DNA from: an uncultured Collinsella sp.
Lineage (GTDB): Bacteria; Actinomycetota; Coriobacteriia; Coriobacteriales; Coriobacteriaceae
DNA length: 64,000 bases
Reading direction: 5' to 3'
NCBI GenBank assembly: GCA_934668345.1
Contig: CAKUNE010000001.1
Span: 1-64,000, forward strand
The translations under genes and the position numbers were made by a program. Below, piece after piece: positions 24,233-33,653 of the stretch. The stretch's first letter is position 1; every line of letters begins with the position of its first letter. Below the pieces are notes generated by a model that ran no database searches, was not told the DNA's origin, and saw nothing but the letters and a program-made list of their open reading frames with translations.

Positions 24233-25744
24233 TTAGTAGCTATCGTACGAATAGTCGGTAGAATCGGTGGGCGTCTGACCGTCAGTTGCGGTATCGGTGC
24301 CATCCGTGGACTGGGCATCGGTGCCGTCGGTGGTGTCGTTACCATCGGTGGCGTCGGCACCATCAGAACTTTCACCATTCTCGGAATCAGTCGTCTCCTT
24401 CTTGGGAACGGTGATCGTCACACGTGCCACGCCCGAGGTCTTGGTATCGTAACGGACCTTTTCGCCGTTCTTGGTAACGGTGACATCGGAAGGCTTGGAC
24501 GTGGTGATCTCAATCGAGGACTCGGGCGTGTACTCCTGCTCAAAGGGGCCAGTCGCCTGGGCGCCATAGACCGACTTTCCGTCGACCTTGACCTCAATCC
24601 AGGCGGTCTTTCCCTTGGCAACGGAGACCTTGACCTTCGTTACCTCGTTCTCTTCCTTTTTAGCCGTCGTCTTAGTGGCGTCCGAATCGATCGACTCATC
24701 CTTCGCCTCATCGGTGTCTTCGTCCTCGTCGACCGTTTCGGTCTTCTTAGAAGACTTCTTGGGCGTCGTCTTGGTAACAGTGGGCGTCTCGGGCGTGGTC
24801 TCGGGCGTCGAAGATGCGCAGCCGCGCAGAAGTACCACGATGAGCACGATCAGCAGCAACGCCACGGCACCGATACCTGCGTAGACGATACGCGGATCGA
24901 GCCCGTTGTTTTGAGGAGCACGGGAACCGCCGCGTCCACGACTGGAACTGCTGCGGCCGCCTCCCTGAGGCATACGACCACGATTGCTATCGGATCGGCC
25001 GCGATAGCCACCCTGGCCCTGAAGGCCGCGCTGACCCGAACGGGGCGCAAGTTCACCGCGGCCTTGATAGCCACGCTGACCCGAACGCGGAGCCGAAGAG
25101 CGCTGGCCATACGGCTGCGACTGAGAACGAAGACGCGGCGTCACCTGCGTGGTATCGGCGTCCGCATAGCCGCCACGAGAGCGACCAGAAGAGACCCCAC
25201 GGTAACCGCGATCGGAATAGCCGCCGTCGCCGTAGCCGGCACGAGGGTCACGAGCCACGCCGCGAGCAGCGGGAAGTGCACGGTCCTCGGGCATCGGCGT
25301 ACTGCGGAACCGGTCACGCTGCGAGCGAATCTCCTCGCCCGAACCCGTCTCGGTAATATAACCGGCCTGCTGAGGACGCTGTCCATAACGCGTCGAACGA
25401 CCGCCCTGAACCATCAGGAAGCGCCCGTTATCGACCGAGGAACGCGAATTGACGTAGCCGGCGGCGTCCTGGAAACGACCGCCCTGCTGCGACGTCTCGC
25501 GCTCATATGCCATCAGCTCGTCAAAGTAGGCATTGACGACCTCGCGTGGATTGAGGCCCAAAAAGCGAGCATAGCTCGAAATCATGCCCTGCGCATAGCC
25601 GCGCGGCGGCATCGAAGCAAAGTTACCGGTCTCGAAAAACTCGATGATCTGCGGCCTGATTTTGATGGTGTTGGCGACCTGCTGAATGGAAAGGCCCATT
25701 CGGCGACGCTGCTCGAGCAGCATGTCACCAAAGCGTGCAGCCAT
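24233..25744 (-). CDS. RodZ-like cytoskeletal membrane protein
   Basis: A 503-residue bitopic protein. Residues 1-75 are the RodZ helix-turn-helix (GDMLLEQRRRMGLSIQQVA), which binds MreB in rods. Residues ~100-280 are a long Arg/Gly/Ser-rich linker with repeats of APRSGQRG. A membrane helix spans about 286-306. Outside lies a Thr/Glu/Asp-rich stretch, a DUF4115-type beta domain (about 385-465) and a Thr/Asp/Gly tail. The ATG overlaps the ftsK stop (TGATG). The linker is far longer and more basic than in typical RodZ. Confidence 0.85.
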   Translation of the reverse strand: MAARFGDMLLEQRRRMGLSIQQVANTIKIRPQIIEFFETGNFASMPPRGYAQGMISSYARFLGLNPREVVNAYFDELMAYERETSQQGGRFQDAAGYVNSRSSVDNGRFLMVQGGRSTRYGQRPQQAGYITETGSGEEIRSQRDRFRSTPMPEDRALPAARGVARDPRAGYGDGGYSDRGYRGVSSGRSRGGYADADTTQVTPRLRSQSQPYGQRSSAPRSGQRGYQGRGELAPRSGQRGLQGQGGYRGRSDSNRGRMPQGGGRSSSSRGRGGSRAPQNNGLDPRIVYAGIGAVALLLIVLIVVLLRGCASSTPETTPETPTVTKTTPKKSSKKTETVDEDEDTDEAKDESIDSDATKTTAKKEENEVTKVKVSVAKGKTAWIEVKVDGKSVYGAQATGPFEQEYTPESSIEITTSKPSDVTVTKNGEKVRYDTKTSGVARVTITVPKKETTDSENGESSDGADATDGNDTTDGTDAQSTDGTDTATDGQTPTDSTDYSYDSY

Positions 25745-28524
25745 CAGAATCCTCCAAACTCACGATCTTCACGTGCCATCTCGGCGTCGACAGATTCCAG
25801 CGCGGCAAGCCCCTCCTCGTCCAACAGGACCTCGCGCGGCTTGGAACCGTCGGGCGGGCCGACGACACCCTTTTCTTCCAGCATGTCCATAATACGCCCG
25901 GCGCGCGCATAGCCAACCTTCAGACGACGTTGCAGGCCAGATGTGGAGCCCAGCTGCGATTCCACCACAATATGGGCGGCTTCCCAGATGAGCGGATCAT
26001 CGTCTTGCGGCTCGGAGACTCCGGTGCGGACAATGCCGCCGCCACCAGCCATGGACATGGAAGCGGGCGCCACGGCGGACAGAATCTCCTCGTGGTAGTC
26101 GGGCTCGCTTTGCGACTTGACGAACTCGACAATCTCGTTGATTTCGTCGTCCGAGACAAAGCAGCCCTGGATACGGCGAGGCTTGCCCCAGTCGACCTTT
26201 GAGAACAGCATGTCGCCCAAACCGGTGAGCTTTTCGGCACCCATCTGGTCGATGATGACGCGCGAGTCAATGCCCGTGGCGACGTTAAAGGCGATGCGGT
26301 TGGTGATGTTGGCCTTGATGAGGCCCGTCACCACGTTGGAGCTGGGGCGCTGCGTGGCAACGATAAGGTGAATACCGGCGGCACGACCCAGCTGTGCAAT
26401 ACGCACGATCGAGGCCTCGACATCCTTACCTGCGACCATCATCAGGTCAGAGAGCTCGTCAATGATAATGACTAGGTAGGGCATCTTTTGCGGCGGGTTG
26501 TCGTAATGCTCGAACTCGCCGGCGGCCTGCTTTTCGTTGTAGGTCGAGATCTTACGCACGTTGAGACGCTCGAAGACCTTCAGGCGACGCTCCATCTCGG
26601 ACACGGCCCATTGCAGAGCGCTCGCGGCCTGCTTGGGCTCGGTCACCACGGGCACATAGAGATGCGGCAGACCGTTATAGCCCGCAAGCTCGACGCGCTT
26701 GGGGTCGACCATAATCAGGCGAACGTCCTCGGGAAGGGCGCGCATGAGCAAGGTCGTGATGATGGAATTGATCATCACCGACTTACCAGAACCGGTCGTA
26801 CCGGCAATAAGCAGGTGGGGCATCTTGGCGAGATCGGCGACAACCGGCGTGCCCTCGGCATCGCGACCAATGGCTAGCTCGAGCGGACCGCCCTTCACAT
26901 AGGGCAGAACGTCGCCCAGGTTGACGTTCTGGCGCTTGCGGTTGGGAATCTCGATGCCCACGAGCGAGGTGCCGGGGATCGGGGCAAAGATACGTACCGA
27001 CTGGGCAGCGAGCGAAAGCGCGATATCGTCCTCGAGGCTCGAAATCTTGCTCACGCGCTCGCCCTCGCCAGGTTGCAGCTTAAAGGTCGTCACCGTGGGG
27101 CCGGCGATCCAGCCGACCACGCGGGCACTGCGGCCAAACTCAAGCAAGGTGGATTGCAGTGACTCAGCGGTCTGCTCAAGCTCCTTGTCCGAAGACGCGG
27201 CGGAAGCCGACTGCGGGTTGGCATGCAGGATTTCGAGCGGCGGAAGCTTGAGGCCGTCCTCTTCTTCGCCCTCGTTATCTGCGGCGCCGTCATCCACTCC
27301 CCCATCACGAGCCGCAGCCGATTCGACAGCGCTCGTGGCAGGCGCATCGGCAACCTTGGGATGCTTCAGGAAGTCGGGAATCTGAGGTGCGGCCGAGACG
27401 GGATTCACGGCAAACGGCGGCTCGGACTCGTCGATCTTATCGGAGTCGTCTTCCATCGAAAGCTGGCCGGTTACCTGGCCGCGCTTTGCATGGCGACGCG
27501 GCAGCAAAGTTGTCTTTGCGGTCTCAAGCGGAGCCTCGTCGTCCTCGTCATCGCCCTCGGTGAGCTCAATCTCGCTATCGGACCAAGACGGGTCGGGCTC
27601 ACTTGTATTCAACTTGGGTGTGGCCTTGCCCTTCTTGGCATGGCGGCGCGGCAACAGCGTTGTCTTGGCCCGCTCGGCATCCACGGCATCGGACACGTCA
27701 ACAAACGGATCCTCGTCCTCATCGTCATCGTCCAAAACCGGGTCCACATCGTTGCCCATGACCGTGGTCACGGCAGCATCGGAGCCCTTTTGACGAAGAA
27801 TGCTCAGGTGCGGACGGGCAACGCCGGGCACCGACAGGGCTTCGTCGTCACCCCAAGGGCTGGCGTTGACATCGGCACGACGGCGTTCGGCAAAATCTGC
27901 CGCACGATCGCGGGCAGAGCGCAGCACACCGCCCACCGAAAAGCCAATGATGACAAAACCAACGACGGCCAGACCCAACAGGACCACCATCGCGATAGGC
28001 TTACCCAGGGCATTCTGCAGCGCACTCGCAATAAACGCACCAATGTAGCCGCCCGACACGGAAAGGTTCTGCGGCGTAAACATAAGGTCGCACGAATCGC
28101 TCGTGCCCGGCACCATCAGCGAAAGAATGGAGACGACGGCGATAAAGACCACGGCGCCGCCCGCAACAGAGCGCACGTTGAGCGGCGAGTCCTCACCCAA
28201 AAAGAGCGTGGCGGCAAACAGCAAGATGACGATCGGCAGCACGTAGGCGCCCAGGCCAAAGCCCAGGTGATAGAACCCGGCAACAGCAGCCGTCACGGGC
28301 GCAGTTGCCGGTGAGATAACGGCAATGAAGGACGCGATCGCCAAAACGGCAATGACCACGCCGGCGATATCGCGATTGGCCGAAGGCTCGACCAAGGGCT
28401 CAAAATCGTCGAAGTCTGCCTCATGGCCCTTATTGGCACGCAGATGGGAACCGGCACCCTTAGCAGATGCCGGTTGGTTGTTGGCTTTATTGCCTTTGGC
28501 GTTTTGTGCAGATCCGCGCGCCAA
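25744..28524 (-). CDS. ftsK: DNA translocase FtsK/SpoIIIE
   Basis: A 926-residue septal DNA pump. The N-terminus has four to five membrane helices (residues ~50-215). A long acidic linker follows with a repeated KTTLLPRRHAK motif at about 288 and 338. The motor has Walker A GTTGSGKSV (~575) and Walker B LVIIIDELSDLM (~690). The C-terminal gamma winged helix (LQRRLKVGYARAGRIMDMLE) reads KOPS-like DNA. The start is TTG, supported by GGAGG 7 nt upstream and placement directly after the rnj stop. Confidence 0.95.
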   Translation of the reverse strand: MARGSAQNAKGNKANNQPASAKGAGSHLRANKGHEADFDDFEPLVEPSANRDIAGVVIAVLAIASFIAVISPATAPVTAAVAGFYHLGFGLGAYVLPIVILLFAATLFLGEDSPLNVRSVAGGAVVFIAVVSILSLMVPGTSDSCDLMFTPQNLSVSGGYIGAFIASALQNALGKPIAMVVLLGLAVVGFVIIGFSVGGVLRSARDRAADFAERRRADVNASPWGDDEALSVPGVARPHLSILRQKGSDAAVTTVMGNDVDPVLDDDDEDEDPFVDVSDAVDAERAKTTLLPRRHAKKGKATPKLNTSEPDPSWSDSEIELTEGDDEDDEAPLETAKTTLLPRRHAKRGQVTGQLSMEDDSDKIDESEPPFAVNPVSAAPQIPDFLKHPKVADAPATSAVESAAARDGGVDDGAADNEGEEEDGLKLPPLEILHANPQSASAASSDKELEQTAESLQSTLLEFGRSARVVGWIAGPTVTTFKLQPGEGERVSKISSLEDDIALSLAAQSVRIFAPIPGTSLVGIEIPNRKRQNVNLGDVLPYVKGGPLELAIGRDAEGTPVVADLAKMPHLLIAGTTGSGKSVMINSIITTLLMRALPEDVRLIMVDPKRVELAGYNGLPHLYVPVVTEPKQAASALQWAVSEMERRLKVFERLNVRKISTYNEKQAAGEFEHYDNPPQKMPYLVIIIDELSDLMMVAGKDVEASIVRIAQLGRAAGIHLIVATQRPSSNVVTGLIKANITNRIAFNVATGIDSRVIIDQMGAEKLTGLGDMLFSKVDWGKPRRIQGCFVSDDEINEIVEFVKSQSEPDYHEEILSAVAPASMSMAGGGGIVRTGVSEPQDDDPLIWEAAHIVVESQLGSTSGLQRRLKVGYARAGRIMDMLEEKGVVGPPDGSKPREVLLDEEGLAALESVDAEMAREDREFGGF

Positions 28525-28525
28525 A

Positions 28526-30196
28526 CTAAACCTCCATGACGACCGGGATGATCATCGGACGGGTACGCGTACGGCTCCAAATGAAGTTGGAGAGCGAATC
28601 GCGCACGGCCTTGCGAATGGCATCGGAGCCGCTGCTGGTAAAGCTAAACTTGCCCTTCTCGATCGTCTTCATGATGGACGCGGAGGCATCCTCGGAGAAT
28701 TGATCGTCGATGGCAAACGAAACACCGCGGCCCGAGAACTCGATGGCCTCGATCTTCTTGTGCTTGAGCGAGACGATGGCAACGGCTGTGACCATGCCGT
28801 CGTTGGCGAGCTTTTGACGGTCGCGCAGGACGATGGGGTCGGTGTCGCCGATGCGCAGGCCGTCAACATAGACGACGCCGGACTCGACGGGCGTACCGCG
28901 CTTGACGATACCGCCGCGCATCTCGAGCGTGTCGCCGTTATCGAGAATAAAGATATGATCGTCCTTGAGACCCATCTTGCGGGCCAGCTGGGCATGGGCG
29001 CGCAGGTGCACGGCCTCACCGTGAACCGGCATAAAGTACGTGGGCTTGGCCATGGCCATCAGGAGCTTGAGCTCCTCCTGGCTACCGTGACCGGAGACGT
29101 GGACGAGAGCGCGGTTCTTATCCCACACGTCGCAGCCGAGCTTGGCAAGGCTGTTGACGACCTGCTGGACGGCTTTCTCATTGCCGGGAACAGGAGTTGC
29201 AGAGAGGATAACGGTATCGCCCTCGTGGATGGAAAGCGTCTTGTGCTCGCCATTGGCCATGCGGGACAGAGCCGACAGCGGCTCGCCCTGCGAACCAGTG
29301 CACATGACGACGATCTTGTCGTCGGGCAGGTTATCAATGTCGAAGGCATCGATGATATCGGCGTCATCAATGTTGAGGTAGCCCAGCTCACGCGCCACGC
29401 GGGTGTTCGTGAGCATAGAGCGACCGGTCACAACGACCTTACGGCCGCACTTGCGGGCGGCATCGCAGATCTGCTGCAAACGATGGATGTGGCTCGAGAA
29501 CGACGCGACGAACACGCGACCCGGGGCGTTCTTGATGGCGTGCAGCAGGTTGGGACCAACCTCTGCCTCGGACTTGGTAAAGCCGGGAACCGTGGCGTTG
29601 GTAGAGTCGGAAAGCAGCAGGTCGATGCCCTGCTTGGCAAAGCGGCTGATAGCGGCATAGTCGGGCGTGACACCATCGATGGGCGTCTGGTCAAGCTTAA
29701 AGTCACCCGTGTGCATAACGGTGCCCTGATTGGTGCGGATGAACACGCCCAGAGCGCCGGGGATGGAGTGCGTCATCGAGAAGAAGTCGAGCGAGATGCC
29801 GCCGAGGTTGACATGGCTGCCGCCCTTGACCTCGCGGAACTTGGGCGCGCGGATTCGGAACTCGGAGAGCTTGCCCTCGATAAAACCAAGCGTCAGCTTG
29901 CTCGAGAAGATAGGCACCTTGTTGTTGAGATCCTGCAGCAGGTACGGAAGCGAACCGGTGTGGTCCTCGTGGCCGTGGGTGACGATGATACCGCGGAGCT
30001 TCTCCTCGTTCTCCAGAACATAGGTATAGTCGGGAAGCACCAGATCGATACCGGGCTGGGAGTCATCGGGGAACATAAGGCCGGCGTCGACGAGCACCAT
30101 GTCGTCGCCGCACTCGAAGACCGTCATGTTCTTGCCGATGCCGTCAAGGCCGCCAAGCGGGATGATCTTCAAGGGAGATGATTTTTTAGCTGCCAT
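28526..30196 (-). CDS. rnj: ribonuclease J
   Basis: A 556-residue metallo-beta-lactamase/beta-CASP RNase with 5'-3' exo and endo activity. Metal ligands are in THGHEDHTG (HxHxDH) and the GDFKLDQ block; the beta-CASP motif SGHGSQEELKL and MPVHGE near residue 390 are present. The chosen ATG starts MAAKKSSPLKIIPLGG; its best purine-rich SD is 17 nt away, so a nearby alternative start remains possible. It is the first gene of the rnj-ftsK-rodZ run. Confidence 0.93.
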   Translation of the reverse strand: MAAKKSSPLKIIPLGGLDGIGKNMTVFECGDDMVLVDAGLMFPDDSQPGIDLVLPDYTYVLENEEKLRGIIVTHGHEDHTGSLPYLLQDLNNKVPIFSSKLTLGFIEGKLSEFRIRAPKFREVKGGSHVNLGGISLDFFSMTHSIPGALGVFIRTNQGTVMHTGDFKLDQTPIDGVTPDYAAISRFAKQGIDLLLSDSTNATVPGFTKSEAEVGPNLLHAIKNAPGRVFVASFSSHIHRLQQICDAARKCGRKVVVTGRSMLTNTRVARELGYLNIDDADIIDAFDIDNLPDDKIVVMCTGSQGEPLSALSRMANGEHKTLSIHEGDTVILSATPVPGNEKAVQQVVNSLAKLGCDVWDKNRALVHVSGHGSQEELKLLMAMAKPTYFMPVHGEAVHLRAHAQLARKMGLKDDHIFILDNGDTLEMRGGIVKRGTPVESGVVYVDGLRIGDTDPIVLRDRQKLANDGMVTAVAIVSLKHKKIEAIEFSGRGVSFAIDDQFSEDASASIMKTIEKGKFSFTSSGSDAIRKAVRDSLSNFIWSRTRTRPMIIPVVMEV

Positions 30197-30414
30197 AAGT
30201 GAGTGTTGTTTCCTTTCTTCGAAACGGGTCTGGAACAACCGACGGGGCGCTTCTGGCAAACCGACCGCCGGGAACGTACAAACATGCATCACCGAGTCGA
30301 TGCAATAACCACAGTATGATACCCATTTGCACAACAACAGACCACCCATGCATCAAAGCCCCATCTGAACCGGTCTATCCCGCCGGTCTGGTCTCAGCGG
30401 GCCCGGCACGGGCT

Positions 30415-30495
30415 AAGTTTCCTGCTCTACAGTCCTGCGCAAGACGGAGGCCACATTAAGTGGCCTCCTGTTCGTGCGGAACTCGCGATAAACTT
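30415..30495 (+). repeat. hairpin element B, copy 1
   Basis: A 69-nt core (30421-30489) flanked by AAGTTT and AAACTT. The core holds an inner stem GGAGGCCAC-ATTAA-GTGGCCTCC. The outer arms beyond 6 bp have largely lost pairing. The core aligns without gaps to the reverse complement of copy 2. Confidence 0.8.
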
Positions 30496-30516
30496 CATCA
30501 GTGCCCGCCCCACGGG

Positions 30517-30554
30517 AAACCGGCCAATAAGGGACAGGTTTTATTGGTCGGTTT
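30517..30554. terminator. hairpin of terminator type
   Basis: AAACCGGCCAATAA and its complement (one G.T) pair around a 10-nt loop, and the + strand continues TTTTATC. No + strand gene precedes it, so it may be part of the repeat island rather than a working terminator. Confidence 0.45.
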
Positions 30555-30646
30555 TATCTGGGGAAATGCTGTAGCGTCTATCTACAAATCCGAAATCTGA
30601 CTACTGAATAGACTGTCTAACTTAACTTGCGAGCGGCACTAACCAG

Positions 30647-30793
30647 CCCTTTTGCTTGCGCCCGGGAGGGCCGCATATGAAGTTTATCGCGAGTTCCGCA
30701 CGCAAAGGAAAGCACTTAATGTGCTTTCCGTCTTGCGCAGGACTGTAGAGCAGGAAACTTCATGTGCGGCCCTCCCGGGCGCAAGCAAAAGGG
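30647..30793 (-). repeat. hairpin element B, copy 2
   Basis: Thirty-nine-base arms (30647-30685, 30755-30793) pair with a single odd position. The 69-nt core has the inner stem GGAAAGCAC-TTAAT-GTGCTTTCC. Against copy 1 the core differs at 8 of 69 positions, and 6 of those form three compensated base pairs in the inner stem. Confidence 0.85.
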
Positions 30794-30817
30794 CGACCCC
30801 TGTCCGGAGTCGCCCTT
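30789..30817 (-). terminator. terminator of pnp
   Basis: AAGGGCGAC/GTCGCCCTT arms with an 11-nt loop lie 24 nt after the pnp stop and are followed on the minus strand by CCCTTTTGCTTG. Its end overlaps the outer tip of element B copy 2. Confidence 0.8.
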
Positions 30818-30840
30818 ATTGAGCAGTGTATGTACGGCTG

Positions 30841-33087
30841 TTACTCGGCGTCGTGGTGACGGCGGGGCTTGCGGCCTCCGTTGTCGCCGGGACGGCGCGG
30901 ACGGTCGCTGCGCTCGGAGCGCTCGCGGCGCGGACGCTCACGGCGCTGGAAGTGCTCGCCGTCGCCCTCGGAGGAACCCTCGGCGCGAGCCGGGGCCTCG
31001 GGCTTGTCAAGACGATCGAGCGAGATCTTGCCACGGTCGTCGACCTCGATGACGACGACCTTGACCTCGTCGCCCACGTTGAGGACGTCCTCGACCTTCT
31101 CCACGCGGCCCTTGGCAACGCGGGAGATGTGCAGCAGGCCGTCCTTACCGGGCAGCAGGTTGACGAAGGCGCCGAAGGGCTGGATGGAGACCACGCGACC
31201 GGTGTACTCCTCGCCAGGCTCGGGAACCTTGATGATGAGCTTGATGCGCTCGACGGCCTGATCGACGGACTCGCCAGTGCCGCCGACAAAGACGGTGCCG
31301 TCCTCCTGGATGTCGACCGAAGCGCCGGTCTCATCCTGGATGCCGCGGATGACCTTACCGCCGGAACCGATGACGTCGCGGATCTTGTCGGTCGGAACCT
31401 GGATGGAGACGATGCGCGGGGCGGTGCTGCGCGTGGTGTGGCGCGGCTCGGGGATCACATCGAGCATCTTCTGAAGGATGAAGGAGCGACCCTCCTTGGC
31501 CTGCTGCAGGGCGCGGGCCAAGATGTCGAAGGTAAGGCCGGTGGCCTTGTTGTCCATCTGCAGGGCGGTGATGCCCTCGGTGGTGCCGGTGACCTTAAAG
31601 TCCATGTCGCCAAGGAAGTCCTCGAGACCCTGGATGTCGGACAGGACCACGGTCTTGCCCTCCTCCTGGATCAGGCCCATGGCGATACCGGAGACCGGGC
31701 GCTTAATGGGCACGCCGCCGTCCATAAGGGCGAGCGTGGAGCCGCAGGTCGAAGCCATCGAAGAGGAGCCGTTGGACTCCATGACCTCGGAGACGACGCG
31801 GATGGCGTAGGGGAACTCGTTCTCGTCGGGGAGCACCGGAAGCAGAGCGCGCTCGGCCAGGTTGCCGTGGCCGATCTCGCGGCGCTTGGGGCTGCCCATG
31901 CGGCCGGTCTCGCCGGTGCAGAACGGCGGGAAGTTGTAGTGGTGCATGTAGCGCTTGCCCTCGGTGGGCTCGATGGTATCCAGACGCTGGCCCTCGTTGA
32001 GCATACCGAGCGACAGGACGGAAAGCACCTGGGTCTGGCCACGCTGGAACAGACCGGAGCCGTGAACGAGCGGCAGGTAGTTATCCTTCACCATGATGGG
32101 GCGAATCTCATCGGCGGCACGGCCGTCGACGCGCTCGCCGGTCTCGACGACCATGGTGCGCATAGCCTTCTTCTCGAGCTTCTTGAGCGCCACGGGAATC
32201 TCGCGCTCCCAAGCGGACTGCTCCTCCTCGGTGAACTCGGCACGGATGGACTCCTTCAGAGCCTCGACCTTGCCGATACGGGAGAGCTTGTCGGCGTCGC
32301 GAAGGGCGGCTGCCATCTCGTCGTAGTGGGCGAAGATGCGCTCCTGAACCTCCTCGACGGGCTGGTCGAGCGGGTACTCCTTCTTGACGATAGCGCCGTT
32401 GACCTGCTCCCACTCGGCGACAAACTCGTCCTGAGCCTGGCAGAAGGCAGCAAGGGCCTCCTGGCCAAACTTCATGGCGGCGAGCATGTCGTCCTCGGAG
32501 ATCTCCTCGGCGCCGGCCTCGACCATCGAGATGAAGTCGGCAGAGCCGCCCAGCTCCAGGTCCAGATCGGAGTTCTCGCGCTCCTCATAGGTGGGGTTAA
32601 CGATAAACTCGCCGGTCTCCACGTTGCGGCCGATGCGCACGCAGGCAAGCGGGCCCTCGAAGGGCACGCCGCCGAGCGTCATGGCCAGGGAAGCACCCAT
32701 GACGTTGATGACGTCAAAGGGGTTGACCTGGTCGGCGACGAGCGAGGTAGCGACGATGTGTACCTCGTTGCGGAAGCCGTCCGGGAAGCTCGGGCGAATC
32801 GGACGGTCAATCATGCGCGCGGTGAGCGTGGCCTTCTCGCTGGGACGGCCCTCTCGCTTGAGGTAACCACCCGGGATGCGGCCGGCTGCGTACATCTTCT
32901 CGTTGAAGTCGACGGTCAGCGGGAAAAAGTCGTAGTTCTTGCGCTCCTTGGAGACGACCACGGTGTCGAGCATCGTGGTGTCGCCCTGCTTGACCAGGCA
33001 GGCGCCGGTGGCCTGCTTGGCAAGCTCGCCCGACTCAAAGGTGTAGGTCTTGCCGTACAGCTCAAAGGTCTTGGATACGAGTGTCAT
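30841..33087 (-). CDS. pnp: polyribonucleotide nucleotidyltransferase (PNPase)
   Basis: A 748-residue trimeric 3'-5' phosphorolytic exoribonuclease. Two RNase PH cores are seen (GYLKREGRPSEK in the first; RREIGHGNLAERAL and SNGSSSMASTCG in the second), then a KH domain (RDVIGSGGKVIRGIQ) and an S1 domain (GRVVSIQPFGAFVNLLPGKDG). The C-terminus has a ~40-residue Arg/Glu-rich tail ending in RRHHDAE, which may bind RNA or protein partners. It follows rpsO, the classic rpsO-pnp pair, but a terminator separates them. Confidence 0.96.
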   Translation of the reverse strand: MTLVSKTFELYGKTYTFESGELAKQATGACLVKQGDTTMLDTVVVSKERKNYDFFPLTVDFNEKMYAAGRIPGGYLKREGRPSEKATLTARMIDRPIRPSFPDGFRNEVHIVATSLVADQVNPFDVINVMGASLAMTLGGVPFEGPLACVRIGRNVETGEFIVNPTYEERENSDLDLELGGSADFISMVEAGAEEISEDDMLAAMKFGQEALAAFCQAQDEFVAEWEQVNGAIVKKEYPLDQPVEEVQERIFAHYDEMAAALRDADKLSRIGKVEALKESIRAEFTEEEQSAWEREIPVALKKLEKKAMRTMVVETGERVDGRAADEIRPIMVKDNYLPLVHGSGLFQRGQTQVLSVLSLGMLNEGQRLDTIEPTEGKRYMHHYNFPPFCTGETGRMGSPKRREIGHGNLAERALLPVLPDENEFPYAIRVVSEVMESNGSSSMASTCGSTLALMDGGVPIKRPVSGIAMGLIQEEGKTVVLSDIQGLEDFLGDMDFKVTGTTEGITALQMDNKATGLTFDILARALQQAKEGRSFILQKMLDVIPEPRHTTRSTAPRIVSIQVPTDKIRDVIGSGGKVIRGIQDETGASVDIQEDGTVFVGGTGESVDQAVERIKLIIKVPEPGEEYTGRVVSIQPFGAFVNLLPGKDGLLHISRVAKGRVEKVEDVLNVGDEVKVVVIEVDDRGKISLDRLDKPEAPARAEGSSEGDGEHFQRRERPRRERSERSDRPRRPGDNGGRKPRRHHDAE

Positions 33088-33193
33088 TGTTCTCCTTTAC
33101 CCCACAGGCCCCTTGCCTGCAGGCTTCTCATGTGACGCGGGCCCCCTGCCCCCGCCACGCTTCAGAGCGTGATTGTTCGCGCCCTTACACAAA

Positions 33194-33222
33194 AAGAGCG
33201 CCCCGCTGCGCAGGACGCTCTT
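33194..33222 (-). terminator. terminator of rpsO
   Basis: AAGAGCG and CGCTCTT pair, with additional pairing inside the 15-nt loop. On the minus strand it is followed by TTTTTGTG. It lies 15 nt after the rpsO stop, so pnp transcripts come from read-through or a promoter in the remaining ~100 nt. Confidence 0.8.
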
Positions 33223-33236
33223 AGCATGTACAAATC

Positions 33237-33515
33237 CTACTGGATGTTGTCGCGGATGCCCAGAGCCTTGATGAGCTCACGATACTCGACGATGTCGTTC
33301 TTCTTGATGTAGGAGAGAAGACGACGACGGCGGCCGACGAGCATGAGCAGGCCACGACGGGTGTGGAAGTCCTTCTGGTGGGACTTCATGTGCTCGGTCA
33401 GCTCCTTGATGCGCTCGGTCAGGATGGCGACCTGAACCTTGGGGTTGCCAGTGTCGACCGGGGTGTTACCGAACTGAGCAGTCAGCTCTGCCTTGCGCTC
33501 TTTGGAAACAGTCAT
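33237..33515 (-). CDS. rpsO: 30S ribosomal protein S15
   Basis: A 92-residue primary 16S rRNA-binding protein of the small subunit. The sequence fits S15 throughout: VAILTERIKELTEHMKSH, KDFHTRRGLLMLVGRRRRLL, and the end YRELIKALGIRDN. The ATG at 33515 is preceded by AAAGGTG. A GTCGCCCGCGGGCGAC hairpin lies at 33536-33551 in its leader, where S15 autoregulates in other bacteria. Confidence 0.97.
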   Translation of the reverse strand: MTVSKERKAELTAQFGNTPVDTGNPKVQVAILTERIKELTEHMKSHQKDFHTRRGLLMLVGRRRRLLSYIKKNDIVEYRELIKALGIRDNIQ

Positions 33516-33653
33516 TGTTTCACCTTTCGTTTCTTGTCGCCCGCGGGCGACGCTATTCGCCTCGGACTGGGAAGCCGCCGGTGGAGCGAGCATCCAAGGT
33601 CGAGGTACCAACAGGTCGGTATGTTACCACAAGCAGCCCGCGCCTGCGCATCA

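Larger units (their letters stand above)
30197..30840. other. intergenic repeat island between pnp and rnj
   Basis: No gene is seen in these 644 bases. They contain two copies of hairpin element B in opposite orientation (30415-30495, 30647-30793), a separate hairpin (30517-30554) and the pnp terminator (30789-30817). The rnj promoter must lie in the low-coordinate part, but no strong -35/-10 pair stands out. Confidence 0.75.

Noticed and set aside
22209..24236. A 675-codon + strand frame opposite rimO and yajQ
   Set aside because: It spans two well-identified minus-strand genes and the gap between them, with no recognisable domain. It is a GC-driven shadow.
30826..33135. A 769-codon + strand frame opposite pnp
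   Set aside because: It is antisense to a clear PNPase over its whole length and reads through the terminator; no start signal.
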